From Tomocerus qinae (Eukaryota > Arthropoda > Collembola > Entomobryomorpha > Tomoceridae), in NCBI GenBank assembly GCA_020055645.1, contig CM034548.1, positions 3,162,001 to 3,226,000 on the forward strand: a stretch of 64,000 bases of DNA. The letters are read 5' to 3'. Within the stretch, counting starts at the first letter, position 1; every line of letters starts with the position of its first letter. Both the position numbers and the translations under genes were made by a program. The notes beneath the pieces were generated by a model, which worked only from the letters and a program-made list of their open reading frames with translations, was not told the origin of the DNA and did no database searches. Below, piece after piece: positions 46,321 through 59,300 of the stretch.

Positions 46321-49300
46321 AGCAATTATGGACATTAAAAGTAACCAATTAATTTATCTTTTTCCACTAATTTTATAATTGGGAGATTGATAAATATTCC
46401 TAACATGCTATTTTAGCAAATTAGTAAATTGAAACCTTTTGACTGGGTAATTTGCATTTGAAATTGCTAAAGGTTTCCATTGTGGGAGGATCTTACTCCT
46501 ATGAACGAATTAGTACTTGGACATTTCACATAAAAAAGGCTGATGGAGTGTAGATCATGGGGGAACTAAATAGGAAAGTACGGCATGCCTTCGCTTACTA
46601 CATATAATGAGGGAATTATTTAATAACAGAGCGTTGTTGTGCTCTGTAAGTAGTAATTCCATTCTGCCACTTGGGGAAAGTAGGGAAAATGGTTTTGATA
46701 TAAATGTCTGTTAGTAGGGAGTGTAGTAGGCAGTAAATAAAATAAGCGATGTACTAGATAAGTATACGTGGGTGATACGGTAGAATGGAGATTCCTATTT
46801 CAAGACAGGACAGAGCTAGGTTTCGTATTGGTTTAATTTTTCAAGTGGAGAGGAAAAAGAATAACCTTAAGGGATTTGACATTTTCTCGGAACAGTCAAA
46901 ACAAAACAGCGAGACAGCCTTTCACTGACTGAAGCTAATGTGCACGCTGTCTGAGTTTCGTTCGAAGTAAGACTACCTACGTTGAGAGTGAGCTGAAGAA
47001 ACTTGCCTCCAGCTCTCACTCACTCCCATATCTCTCTCAAATCCACGCTAGACTGCTACTGCTCCAGTGTCGTGTGAAAAAATTAAAGGGAAGTTAAGGG
47101 ATGAAGGAAGAAGTTGCATAATAATGTCCTTTGTATCGCATCCACCTACCCATGTGCTGTATTCAAATCAAGTAATGTAAGAAGCCGACAAACAACAACA
47201 AAAGAAATGCTACCCATGCACATATAGACAGAGATACATGATTTACATACAGTTAATACCAGTACTACCTCTCAGCATCTGGCTATCCGTATCCCATGTA
47301 AATACACAAAAAGAAATGTTGCCTAGTAGCATTTCATTAAAGGGGAGTTCATAAATGTCGGAGACTATGCATGGGAGAAAGCGTCCCCTCACAGCTGGAC
47401 GTGTGTCCATATATGAATGTCCCTTAGGCAGTACCTACTACATGTGCATAATAATGCGTGTGGACTGTTGGTGTGATGGAAGAGATGAGAAAGAAGCCAT
47501 CAAAGTATTCTAAAGAGAAGCACAGGAGAAACGGAGCCAAGACAAGCGAAGCCCTATTATTATCATCAAGCGAACCGAAGAGACCCAACTGACAAACCAA
47601 CGAAGCCAAGACTTGAACCATCCGTCTTTCCTTTCTATATCTTGTCTATAGCCACGACGAGTCTCTCGCTGAGTGTAAATGTCCTCCTATTAATACTTTC
47701 TTCAGTTTACGATCCTCTGATGTGTTATCTCCTCCTTTCCCCTCATCTTCATATTGCAGCATCACAGCAAATACGCAAACTATACACTCACATATTATAC
47801 GCTTTTTCTACATATGGGCACATACATACAACTAGAGTCTTTATATCTATCCACATAATATTATGCAAATGCACATCTAGTGGTAAAAGCAAGATTCCTT
47901 GAAAAACGCTTTATTTTCTTGTAACTTTGACTTGACTTGACTTCGTTTGCTCCTGCATTTTCTTTTATCTCTCCTATAAACAGAGTAGTTATTACATCTA
48001 ATCGTAAGCCACGGACTATCTGCATCCATCCATATGTCTGTATATTATATTGAATACATAAGGTTAGAATAACGTGGAGAGAGGTAGAGACAGAGTGCGG
48101 GTGTGTGTTAGTGCGGGAAAGTAAGTTAACGCCACGAAACGTAACGTCCTTACACGTTATTATCTTCACGCTAGAAAAACTCCGTCTCACTACACACTTG
48201 CTTTCCTCCGAGCGACACACACAGGGCACTTAACACAATTACTATTTCTTCGATAGGCTCGTCCCACCACCCACATCCACCTATACAGCTACCTTACTCA
48301 CCTCGCATATATGCACAATGACAGATAGAAACTACTATGTATGCTGTGTGTATCTCTATGTGCTTATGACATTACTTACTTCTATAGCAAACAGTGCACA
48401 AAGATAATGCCATCTCCCTCTCAAATCTTTTCCCTTTTCACTTGTTTTGTAATTTACTAAGCCAATCTTATATTATGCAAATTCTTTTCCTCTTCAGGTT
48501 ATTTCAATCCTGTTACTGCTATCAACATCCACATGCGGTTGTTAACAAATCAAATCCACACCTCACTTAACAAGCAATCTTTAGGGGCGTTTTCATAATT
48601 TTTAATTAAGAGCAAAGCCTCACTCGTGTTGCTGAGTACCTGTACTAAAAGTAATTTGAATATCTGGGCCAATTATAGTACACATTGTCATCGATGAAAC
48701 TCACAGACGTAATGCTTATGGAATTATAATTGAAGACGATATTAATTTGCAGATTGTCGTTTTCAATATTCTAAAGTCATAATAATATGATGCTTTAAGA
48801 GCAGTAAGTACTAGTCGTATAAGTAATAGTACTAGTAATACTAGTAAATTTGACAGTCTCTCTCTACTTTTGGAAGCATGTAAAAGGTGAGTATAGGACA
48901 ACTTGTTTCGTTCTACTGTTTGGGTGATAAACGAATGTTTTTGTGATACAACTGTCTAAGTTGTTATTCTAAAGCCCAAATAAATAGGAGGGAAGCTAAT
49001 ACAATATCAGCAGATTGTGTAAAATAGAAAAATATGATTTGGTAAGTGGGGGTATTTACTGAGAGAATATGTTGGGAGTGTAAGTAAATAGTAAATGAGA
49101 AGATGACACAGAGTGGTAGCATAGTATAATAAGTGGGATGGAAGAAATAAGCTTAATTTGAGTGATGTCAGAGGAAGAGAGGACTGTGGGCTATATTTAA
49201 TACATTTGACAAGAGATCTTTTGAACTGCTTTCCTTGGGCCCTGATCTTTCCATTTTTATATGTCACACGACAGTGTAATTCCATTGTTGTGTGCTTCGT

Positions 49301-52300
49301 TCAATCACAGTTGGCTTGGGTTGCTGTCTGGTCTGTTGTGGGGGTTTCATCTCTCGGTGCCTAATACACGCCCTACTACCTCCTTGTATTAGGTAAGATG
49401 GATATGTAAGAAATTCCAAGTGGCACAAAAGATGCAGGGACGACAAAGGAAAGAAATTGGAGACGAAAGAATCGAGTGAAAGTAAAGTGAAAGTGGCGCG
49501 CGCGAAAAAGACGCGAGCAAGTTGTACAGATTTCTCTTTCATGTTCATATTGCTTTCTCCATAATTTTAATTTGACTCTGATTTTTCTCCTTTGTCAGGA
49601 TTCGTGTGCATTCGCCAAGAATTATTGTGAATTACATAGTTGGGCTTCCTTTCTTCTTTTTAAGTCTGAGCCAGTGTCTAACAATAAGTCACTACAGCAC
49701 TTATAGTGGGAGCACATCTTCGTTGTTATCTTGTAGGCTAAGCTAACAATGAGTAAAGTCAACTTATTGCATGGCTGTGTCAGTCGCGGTGACTTGTCGT
49801 GTCTTTGGCATTGGCTCTCCTATTTGTGCATTCCTCCCTTTGGCTTGTTAGCCTGCTCCTGCCTGCCTTACATCACGTCACATTCGACTCCTTCTGGATT
49901 TCTTCAAATGGGGGACGTTGCGTCTTCCTCTGACGTATGAACACTTCCTAGTATTTTGGCGAATATTACGCCCTATTACAATATCCATATATACTTGGTA
50001 GTTTATGCTTTTCTTGCAGCACTCGTTTAATATTACTCGTTCAGGCAGTTAAATACTAATAATACAACTAGGAGCAGAGATAAGTAGTTGGTGAGTGAAT
50101 GAGAAAAAAATCAGAAAAATCTGACAACACACAACATTGTCGCTGGTTCGTTTAAATACGTATGAGTGGAATTGGTTGGTTCACGGACTCCTGTACATGC
50201 GAATGTACTTAATAGATATCGGTGTCACTATACATATTTGGTAGAGCATAGCATTAGTTTAGGTACCTATATGTATTTATTTACTGATATGTAGAACATG
50301 TACACACATGCAGAAGGTAGGAGCAAGTGCTCGTGCTTTGGCTCTGCTATAATGCTAAATCTTTTGACGAGCTTCCTTTTCCTATTAAGGATTGTTAAAA
50401 ATATAACACAAAGGACTCTGTCGCCCTTAATGCATTGTCATTGTCGTAATGTGAGCCCGACCTCATTCATTCATTCGCATAGAATATTCGGAGAAATGAA
50501 AAAAAGTTAGGCAATAGCAAAGGACATGAAAGTCAACGAATCCAAGTCAGCACTAACTAAGATACATAACGTTCCTTATCCATCCTTAACAATCCACGGT
50601 TTTCTAATACCTTAGACAAGTTCTTTTCCAGCAGTATCCAGGCTGTTCAATCCTTATCATTGTGAAAATATGAGGTAGCATGTTGTAATTGTATGGGTAG
50701 AGGTGGATATAAATGCCTTGGCGACGTATTCCAGCATTATACTAACTTTAATCGAAAAATTCTATAAGACAGACAGAAAGGAAGGAATTCTTTTGAATCA
50801 AATATCATTTGACGACGAGGGAGAGTATATAGTGCACAACAAAGCAAAAACCAGGTGAGTCATAGTTGTATTACAATCATTTCCGATGTAGCTACATCAT
50901 ATAAATTTTGCATATTTATTCAACTTCCTTAAATCAAGTGATTTGTGACTTGTACTGAATCTCGGAGCACAATAAGAAATATAGACTTCTAAGAATAAGG
51001 TAAAGTAGGTACTAGTTGGTTGGGACTCAAACTATAGCGGATTCCAAGTACAGCTGAAAAACAAAAATATTCCAACTTCAATAGAAAATACAAAAGAATC
51101 CGATAGAATAACGTTTCTCAGATCAGTCAAAAATTGACTTTTATTACTTTTCTTTCATTTTGAGTGTTGGGTATCTTTGTGCGTTTATATTTTGGCTTCG
51201 TCATTTCTCCCTATATTTTATGTTTGCCTAGTAGTGTCCATAATGCATTTAGTACATCGTAAATTGTATAATTCATCTTCTGTAGGAAAAAATAATTAAT
51301 TATGCCACCCAAAGCAATTTTGTCTAAAAATTATTCTTCATCAGGTAGACTTATGCCAATATTAATTGGATTAGGATTAAATTTGTAAAAATAAAGCTGT
51401 TATTCTTCCAGTACCATTCATATAGGTATTAGTTATAGAGCATCCTATAAGGAAGGCCTAGAGTAAGGCCGAGTGGAAAGTTTGTTTATGGCTTACTAAA
51501 AACAAGTTTTATCTATACTGACTCACTTTATACTCATCGTTCTTGGTACAAAAGTACAGCACAAAGGAAATTTTTTCAATGAGAACCAATTTTAAAAGCG
51601 TTGAATAGTTTCAGCTTGTTTTTATAATAATCTATTAGAATGTACTATATGTATCTCCCCACTCAGCTTAATACACTCTTCTTCTCTATCGAAACAACAC
51701 CAAGTGCTGCCAGCATGCAACTAGACTACGACAATTCTCTTGTATTTATTTGGTTAACCTGTTTGGCAATATGTATCTGTATGCACAGTGTCTACTCACT
51801 TGTGCATACACCAGAGTTGAAATTTGAAATACCTACCCTTTATCTCTGAACATTCTTTGGCAATATAATAAATCTTTTGTCATTCAGGCACTTGATCGTC
51901 ACTCTATTGATCGCATTTATACTATTATGAGTATTGTTTATAGATTTGTAGAATTTTTTGCGTTTGATTTAATCTCTTGCCTTAGGTGCTGAAATTAATG
52001 CTATAGTACTATCACATCTATACATTTTAACACATGCAGACTGAACAGGTAGTACTGCAGAAGAAAGTTTTTTAGTTAGTGAAAACTAAAACCGGAATAC
52101 CAAATGCTTACAAGTGCAGAATGTGCACTATCAAAGGATAAAGTGGTTAGAGCAATTACTGTAATGATACTTATGTCACCATTTAGCAGGCACAGTTAAA
52201 CTGTACCAGAACCAGAACTAAAACTGATTCTCATACAGCAGCATGACAAAAAGCTCTAAATATTCCACATCATGTTGGATGCCGTTGGAACTGAATTAGA

Positions 52301-53262
52301 AGAAAATTAGACAAATCATAAATAAAAAACGTTTTTTGTGTCCGTTTCCTTAAGATTTAGCACAACGGATATTTGAGTTGCGCTGTCCGTTCTCTTACTT
52401 GTCCCCGAAATGTATAATATATGCACGTACTAAGAAAAAGCATATCGGAGTTTCAGATACATAAATATACAAATAGGACGACGAAAAGGTCTTGTTTATG
52501 CTTTCGTATGTTATTTCATTTTTATAAGTAGACACACACTGGGATTGGCTGGGCTGTATATATTGCTTTGTAACTTCCAATTTGAGGCCTCTGTATAGTT
52601 AGGTTAGCTAAAGAAACTCAAAGGAAAGCAATATCACCAGAGCGACGGTGCTGACTAACAAGCTTCATATCTTCACTGAGTGTATCTTTTTTTCATTTTT
52701 ATTGCAATGCAAGAATACTTTCGCTTTTGATGAAGGTGGGATTTCATTACAAATCCAACATATATAAATACGTACTCCTACACATCTGCGTAGCTACGAT
52801 TTAACCAAAAAGCATCTTCTCACTCCAATAACACGAAAACCTAAAGGAAGACTTGTACTACTTGGTATGTGTGTGTGTGTGGATGATTGTGGCACTAGTC
52901 CTTTGATATTCTGCATTAAAATATATACCTGTTAGTTACAAGCACCTCACGTACTATATAGTAGTCCCGCTCTAGTAGGGACTAAAATTCTCTGTTGCAT
53001 GCGATTGGGATGAAACTGATTTTCTGTCTATTTTCTTTGTCCGACGGAGGAAAGTGCTAAATCCAATATAAGGTCCAATATCAGTTCATTTGAGTTTTAT
53101 GAGTTATGTAACAAAGAGTATGTGCACATGTGTTGCCATGTGCATTTTGTATGTTCGGTATTAAACATTGTCAATGGATTCTGATTACCTGCTTCAGTGG
53201 ATTTGATTGCAGGAAAAAATGAATTTTCAACCTTACAGCTTAACTAACGAACATGTTTGCAA
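46321..53262. other. Non-coding DNA with skew blocks
   Basis: No gene was supported. The plus strand is pyrimidine-rich from about 47610 to 48500 and purine-rich at about 49010-49490. Other features are an ACAGAGC/GCTCTGT hairpin (46626-46647), two copies of TGCATAATAATG (47115-47126 and 47445-47456), a run of three CTTGA-type pentamers (47926-47943), a CG-rich patch (49495-49516), a TG run (52868-52881) and a TGCACATG/CATGTGCA hairpin (53123-53144). Confidence 0.5.
52868..52881. repeat. (TG)n microsatellite
   Basis: Seven TG units. Confidence 0.9.
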
Positions 53263-53367
53263 ATGAAAGAAATTTTTGCTCGACTAGTAAGTCCACGCCG
53301 TTTGCCACGAAACAGATCACACATCGTTTTAGATTCCACCAGGCAGGATAACAATGTACTAGGTTTG
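53263..53367 (+). CDS. Weak first-exon candidate with ideal donor
   Basis: An ATG-initiated frame of 35 codons (MKEIFARLVSPRR, then SHIVLDSTRQDNNVLGL) ends in phase at TTTG/GTAAGTAAG, a near-perfect 5' splice site. In-frame stops lie just upstream of the Met. I do not recognise the peptide, and no following exon was identified. A chance coincidence of an ORF and a donor is quite possible. Confidence 0.15.
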
Positions 53368-56300
53368 GTAAGTAAGACATAATTACAACCGCAATAATTA
53401 TCATTCACCTAAAAGCAAGGAATTTTTCGAATTTTGTACGCACTTTTATTGTTAAGCTATGGACTTTTAAAATAGGTAGACCTTGAGAATCTTGCAGTAC
53501 TGGAAATTATATTGCATTGTATTGTAAATGTTTTATTGTCAGACACTACTATTATTGCAGATTCATAGTTTTACATGGTTCTCAAAAAATGAAATGGCAA
53601 CCAACAAGTACTTTTTCTACGTATGCTGAACAGAGAGCATACAAATTAATATTAGGAAACCAAATAAAGATGGAAAATGATTGAAATAAGCTATATATTT
53701 GTGCTATACACCGATATGCAATAACAGTTAACGAAATCTTTTGGAAGATTAAATTTCCGGAATAAAATGAAGGTTTTTGTTTTTTAAGCGCACGCTTGTT
53801 GGACTTATTTCATGTTGCCATTCCACAGGATACACATCATACCACATGAAATAAAAATGCACCAACATCCATCTGAAGCCCTGTCTGCACGGAATAGAGG
53901 GTTTCTGTTTCGTTATAGAATGGATGATTCTACGAAGCAGAATATTCCAAAATTGTAATTCGCATTATGTAAAAATAGTAAGAAACGTTTGACGTCACAG
54001 TCGAACATTGCTTTCTCTATAACAGAATTGGCTGTTCGAAGTATTCATGGTGTTTTTAGCATGAGCAAATACATCGATATAAGTAAAGATAGATGTACAT
54101 ACGCATAAAAATAAAATGATTGAGAGAAAACAAAAGTGCTCTTGTACCCGCAACCCATCACTCTACTTTTCCGTAATTCAATCCAAAACATCCAGACCAA
54201 TTCAATCTCCTTTGCCAGAGACGACATAGCTGAGTGTGCGAGACTATGCCCAGACAGAAATGTACTTGTCTTCTTTCCATATGCCTTTCAAGCATTTCTG
54301 AAGATTGAACAATAATATTCAATACCCTGAGCTGATGAGGATATCCCGTCCATCTCCCAGTCGCTCACAAGTCATACAATACAAAAATGTGTTTAAAAAT
54401 CTCCAACCTCATTTTGTAAACTATAAGGAAATCTTTTCCCATTGGTTTTTGCAAACAAAATCTGAGTCCTTTTAGCAAGTAAATAGCTTTTAAATTTTAT
54501 ATTTTCCATTCATGCCTAATTCTTCATATCGTTTTCGGGTGATATCTCTCTTGTGGGGAGCAAATCGTTTAAATTAGTGCTAATTATATTATTAGTGGGG
54601 AATTTAAGCTAAAACTCTACTGTTGCACAAAATGCCTAGATAAGTGAAATTCTAAGGTTACATTTGTCAAGTAACCCATTTGGACCAAGAGATTCTGCAT
54701 GAAAATAATAGAGTACATGAAGAATTTCTAAATCGAACGAATTAAATTATTTGGCAGATTCCGAAAATCTTAAAGCCATGTTTGAAGGTTTAAATTTTTG
54801 TAGATTCGCTGAAAGATATCTTGTATTGATTAGAAAACAGTTAAGGTTGTACAATGTGATCAACCTTTTTCACACTTACGTTCTTTGAAATGGATAATGA
54901 CAATTACAAATAAATGACATTTTAAAAGAGCTTTATAGCTATATAACTGACAAGTGAATTAATTGGGCTTTTCGTTTTTGATGGGTCACTTGTAAAAGTA
55001 TATTGGATAAAAATTGCAGAAAGGTTATCATTGATCATAAAAATGGAGTGGATTTGGTAAAGATATGTTTGGTAGAAAAATAGTGAGTGGAAGATCTCGA
55101 AGAGGTATAAGTTATGCATAAAGTAGTGCAACCGACAGTAAAAAGATACAGATAGGTAGTAGTCACGTAGTATTTGGTAATCACCTTAGGTACAAGAATA
55201 ACAAGAGAGAGTATGGAAGTCATAAACATGTCACGTCAGAGGCAAAGAAGGGCCAGAAGGAAAGCAATTCGAGGGAAAGGAATTCATCCATTCATTTCAC
55301 GGCATCTTATTCCATACCGTAATGCACACACAACTAATCAATCCAAATTATGTCAAAACCGCTTTCTCTTGTGTGTTCACACTCTGCACACCATTCCATC
55401 ACGGAGGGAGTCGGGTAGAAGCAGAGCCTGATTTCTTGGTAGGCCTTGTCTGATAGGCAATAGCTAGTAAAAGTGAAGTGTGTCGGACAGCGGGTAGATA
55501 CAAAGTGTATGAGTGTCTGTGCATGTGCTCCATCTCTCTCCCGTCATTTTCCAATTGCATTTCTCCGACTCAGCTCAGTGTAGCGTCTCAGAGTTCCGTA
55601 ATTCCAGAAGGTGAGGTTGGAACCATAAGGTAAAAGAAATTGCGATGCGAGAAAGCCCACACCTGATTTGAAAACTGAGAATTTATGATTTATTTTCCTA
55701 TTTGTCATATATGAATGACTTCCAGGGCTGCGTTCAGAGATACGCTGTCCGGGACTCCGCTCCACTCTATTTACTTTCTCTATATTTATTAGCCTGGCTT
55801 CAGCTCACTCTCTTCTTCCCAGACAGACGAGACCGAAGGTTACTTTTAGTTTCATTTACCATTAGTAAACCAGAAGGAAAATCTATTTCTACCTAACATT
55901 TTTCCCCCGTAGTGATGGATAGTTCGAGTCGGCTGGAACAACAGTAAATATCTATTGCACAGATTACAATAGCTACATGTAAAAGCAGAGAATATGATGT
56001 ACATCTCCTATATTTATACTCTCTTCTTCCCATAAAGGTACATACTGATACTTTCGCTGGCATTTACCCATTTGGCTTCTAGTGAATTTCAAACCTTCGC
56101 CGGAAAGGCTCATTTTATGTATCCACCACTTCTTACATAATATTCTTATAACTTGAGATTTCTAATGCATGACAAAAACTATTTAAAACTATCCAATTCA
56201 AACCACAGCGCGTTCATTTTTAGATTTTTATTTTCGTTGCCAGTTTTTACTCAAAAGAAATGTACATTATTGTGTCAAGAGAGAGTTTTGAGATCCATAT

Positions 56301-59300
56301 TTAGAAAAGTCAATTTAGTACCTTTTGCATTGATTTTCTTTCTGGCCTCAAAATCTGATAGGGAAATATCATTTTCATATTCTTCTTACTTGGGTGAGCT
56401 TTATGGCTTGTCCTTAATTTTATATTTTGGTGATTTTTAATTTCCACTGGAATTTCCACAAGGAGAACACGCTTCAGTTAAAACAATTGTGTCTTAAGAA
56501 ATTAGTCACATCGGATATTACTATAGACAACTGATGTTATAGTAGATATCAGAAGAGGGAGTCAGTATATTGCTAATGTCCAAGAACTATTTACAATGCA
56601 TTATATTCCGTTTGCTATAAATCCTAGTGCATAGCATCTTGGATATTGCGTATCTGCTGGAGTTTGCAGAGGAAAATAAAAATAATTTTCTTAAAGCTGT
56701 ATTAAAACATTGGTATAAGGAAGTCCGTGATGTGGAGAGTTTTTATGTATATTGGGTAGGCAAAGAAAGAGATTGTAGTTTAACTTTAATTTTGGTTTTT
56801 CGACTTGAATGTCTATCCATCCATTGCTTCATGCCCAAGTTCACTTGAAGGAATATCTGTAGAAAGAGTTGGGTTGACTCGTCGTCTTTCTTGTCTTCCA
56901 TGGCCCAACCAACCAGCTCAACTTTAGTATTGCAATGCGTCGACTTGACTGTTGACAGGATTCCTTATATAAGTTTGGTTTTCTGTATTTTTCTTGGATT
57001 TGACTCATTTGTGAAGTCTCTCAAGCATCTCTTGGAGTAATTGGAAAGCTCGTTTGTATTTTCTACGTCTTGACTTGACTTTCCTTGGCTTGAGAGTTTA
57101 ATGCAAGGAAACGAGGGAAAGAAAAGAAAGGAATGACGAAGGCAATACTAAGTAATACACTGGAGTAGATACCTTTAGTTAGTATAACGAACCCAAAGCC
57201 AAACTAACGTGGCCCAACTATCCCATCGAGAAAGCCAAAAGCTAACCATTGCATTTTGCACAGCACCGCTACATTACATTTTTATTGTGGCCCAGGTACT
57301 TGTGTGCTTTCCCTTCCTCACTAAACAAGTCTGCAGAAAAAGTTGAATCTCACTCTGTTGAATCTCAGAAACATCCTATACCTACTACTTTATTTGTATA
57401 GCACAGTTCACTGTCCTTACTCAGCACAAGTCAGTTCAGTAGCAGAAGTAGGCAGTCAACTCAACCGATTCTAATCAGACCCGAAAAATTCACCAACCAA
57501 CAATAATGGGATATTGACAAATTAAAAGGCTCCACTTAAATTATCCCATCCCTCCTGAACACTGTTAGTTTGTTTATTGCTCTACCCACTGCAGAGCTAT
57601 ACTCAATATCTTCATTCATCTGCTTATGTATTAATTAACCGATTCTGTCTTTTATTCATTTCCTAAAATCAGTTAGGTATTGTGAAAATCCTTCCTCATT
57701 ATTAGGTAGAGATAACCTAGAGGCTTATTACGTTAAAAACCATCAATGCGTCTTAAGATACGAAATAATATATAACAACAAAATATAGCACAATAAACAT
57801 TATAATTTAGATATGGTCTCAGAACACTCCAATGTTTAAATGTTTCAATCTTTTCATAGCGGCTGCTATGCAGAATTCAGTTCTCATGGACATATATTTA
57901 AGTTCTATAATATCGCACAATATAAACTTTCACAAAAATATTCGATAGCCACATTTCTAATACAGTTGCCGTGTAAATACTAACTTAAAAATGATTTTAC
58001 TGAGCATTTGGCTGCTTCAGAATAAATTGAGAGATGACATTCCTAGAGATATCGTTGAAAGTGCAGCATGAAATCTGACAATGAGTTGACTGAGAGCGTT
58101 CATAATGTAGGAATAAAATGTCTGTGAGCGACTTGAAAGAACAAAACCCAACAAAGACGCAGTGGGGAAGTAGGCAACTCACTCTAGACTGAAATGCTTA
58201 TAGCCCACGAAAGAAGGAGCTTTTCTTGAGCATTTTATTTGATTCTTTTGATACCATTTCTATGTGATGTGGGCGACCCTTTTCTTCGGGATAAATGAAT
58301 GATATCGTCTGGTGGGTAGGATCGTTGGACATTGCTCAAATAGATAATAATTCCGTCTGTATGACAAAATACAGCATATTGTATAAAAAGTCTTCGGACG
58401 TTGGACTCATTCCCATACAGTCTCTGCATTATTGTAAAGGTATTTTCATTTGGATATTTCATGCAGTACGTAACAACGAAGGAATTAGTAAGTACTTCAT
58501 TTTTCTTGTATTCCATATGTGTTTTGTAGTACACCATAGAATGCACAGCATTTAACTAATTATTAAATATCATACCATAAATTACGATGCTTACAAGTGA
58601 GTAAGTAATGTTGTTAAAGTGAAGAACATCAGTTTTCATGAGATTTAGTATAGTCGAAATTAACATACCGTTTATATAAAAGGTATATAAAAAGCGTGGG
58701 TAAAGTTCTTTGCTTGTTCGATATTTAAGTATGATAATGATAAAACAACTGCGGTGGATGGTAAAGGGCGTCCTTCCACTATCATAACAGCATGAAAGTA
58801 TAAGTGGGGCAAGGTCAGGATTCAGTAATTATGCATGAATGGATTAATTAAGCCTACCTACACGATAAAAAGACGGATATACTTGCCTATGCTGTTGCAT
58901 AACAGTGCGTACAGAACTTAAAAATTGAAAGCGGCATTAGAAGACTTGAGGTAACTGCAGAGTGATGGGAGAGATGAATGGGAAAGGTGAATTTTGGAGT
59001 AAAGAGAGAAAAGAGGTAAATGATGTCGGGGGAAGACGTCGAGTAACTCCTTGGCGAAGTTAATGGGCGAACGTAATTGTAGAATGAAAATGTGTGTTGT
59101 GCTTTGAAAGACAAAGTCTCCGTGGTTGGGCTACTACAGTTGTAAGTAAATGTTGTTCTCTCTGCGTCTATCTATCTATGAGTAGGTGCTGTGCATATCT
59201 GGATCGTGTGCATGTAGTAGTTGCATTAGCTGCCTATTAGATTACAGCTGTAGCCTAGAAAATTACAAAGGAGAAGGTCAAAGACACATGCAAATGAGGG

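Noticed and set aside
58235..58555. Overlapping 103- and 86-codon ORFs on opposite strands
   Set aside because: No motif, acceptor/donor framing or family resemblance on either strand.
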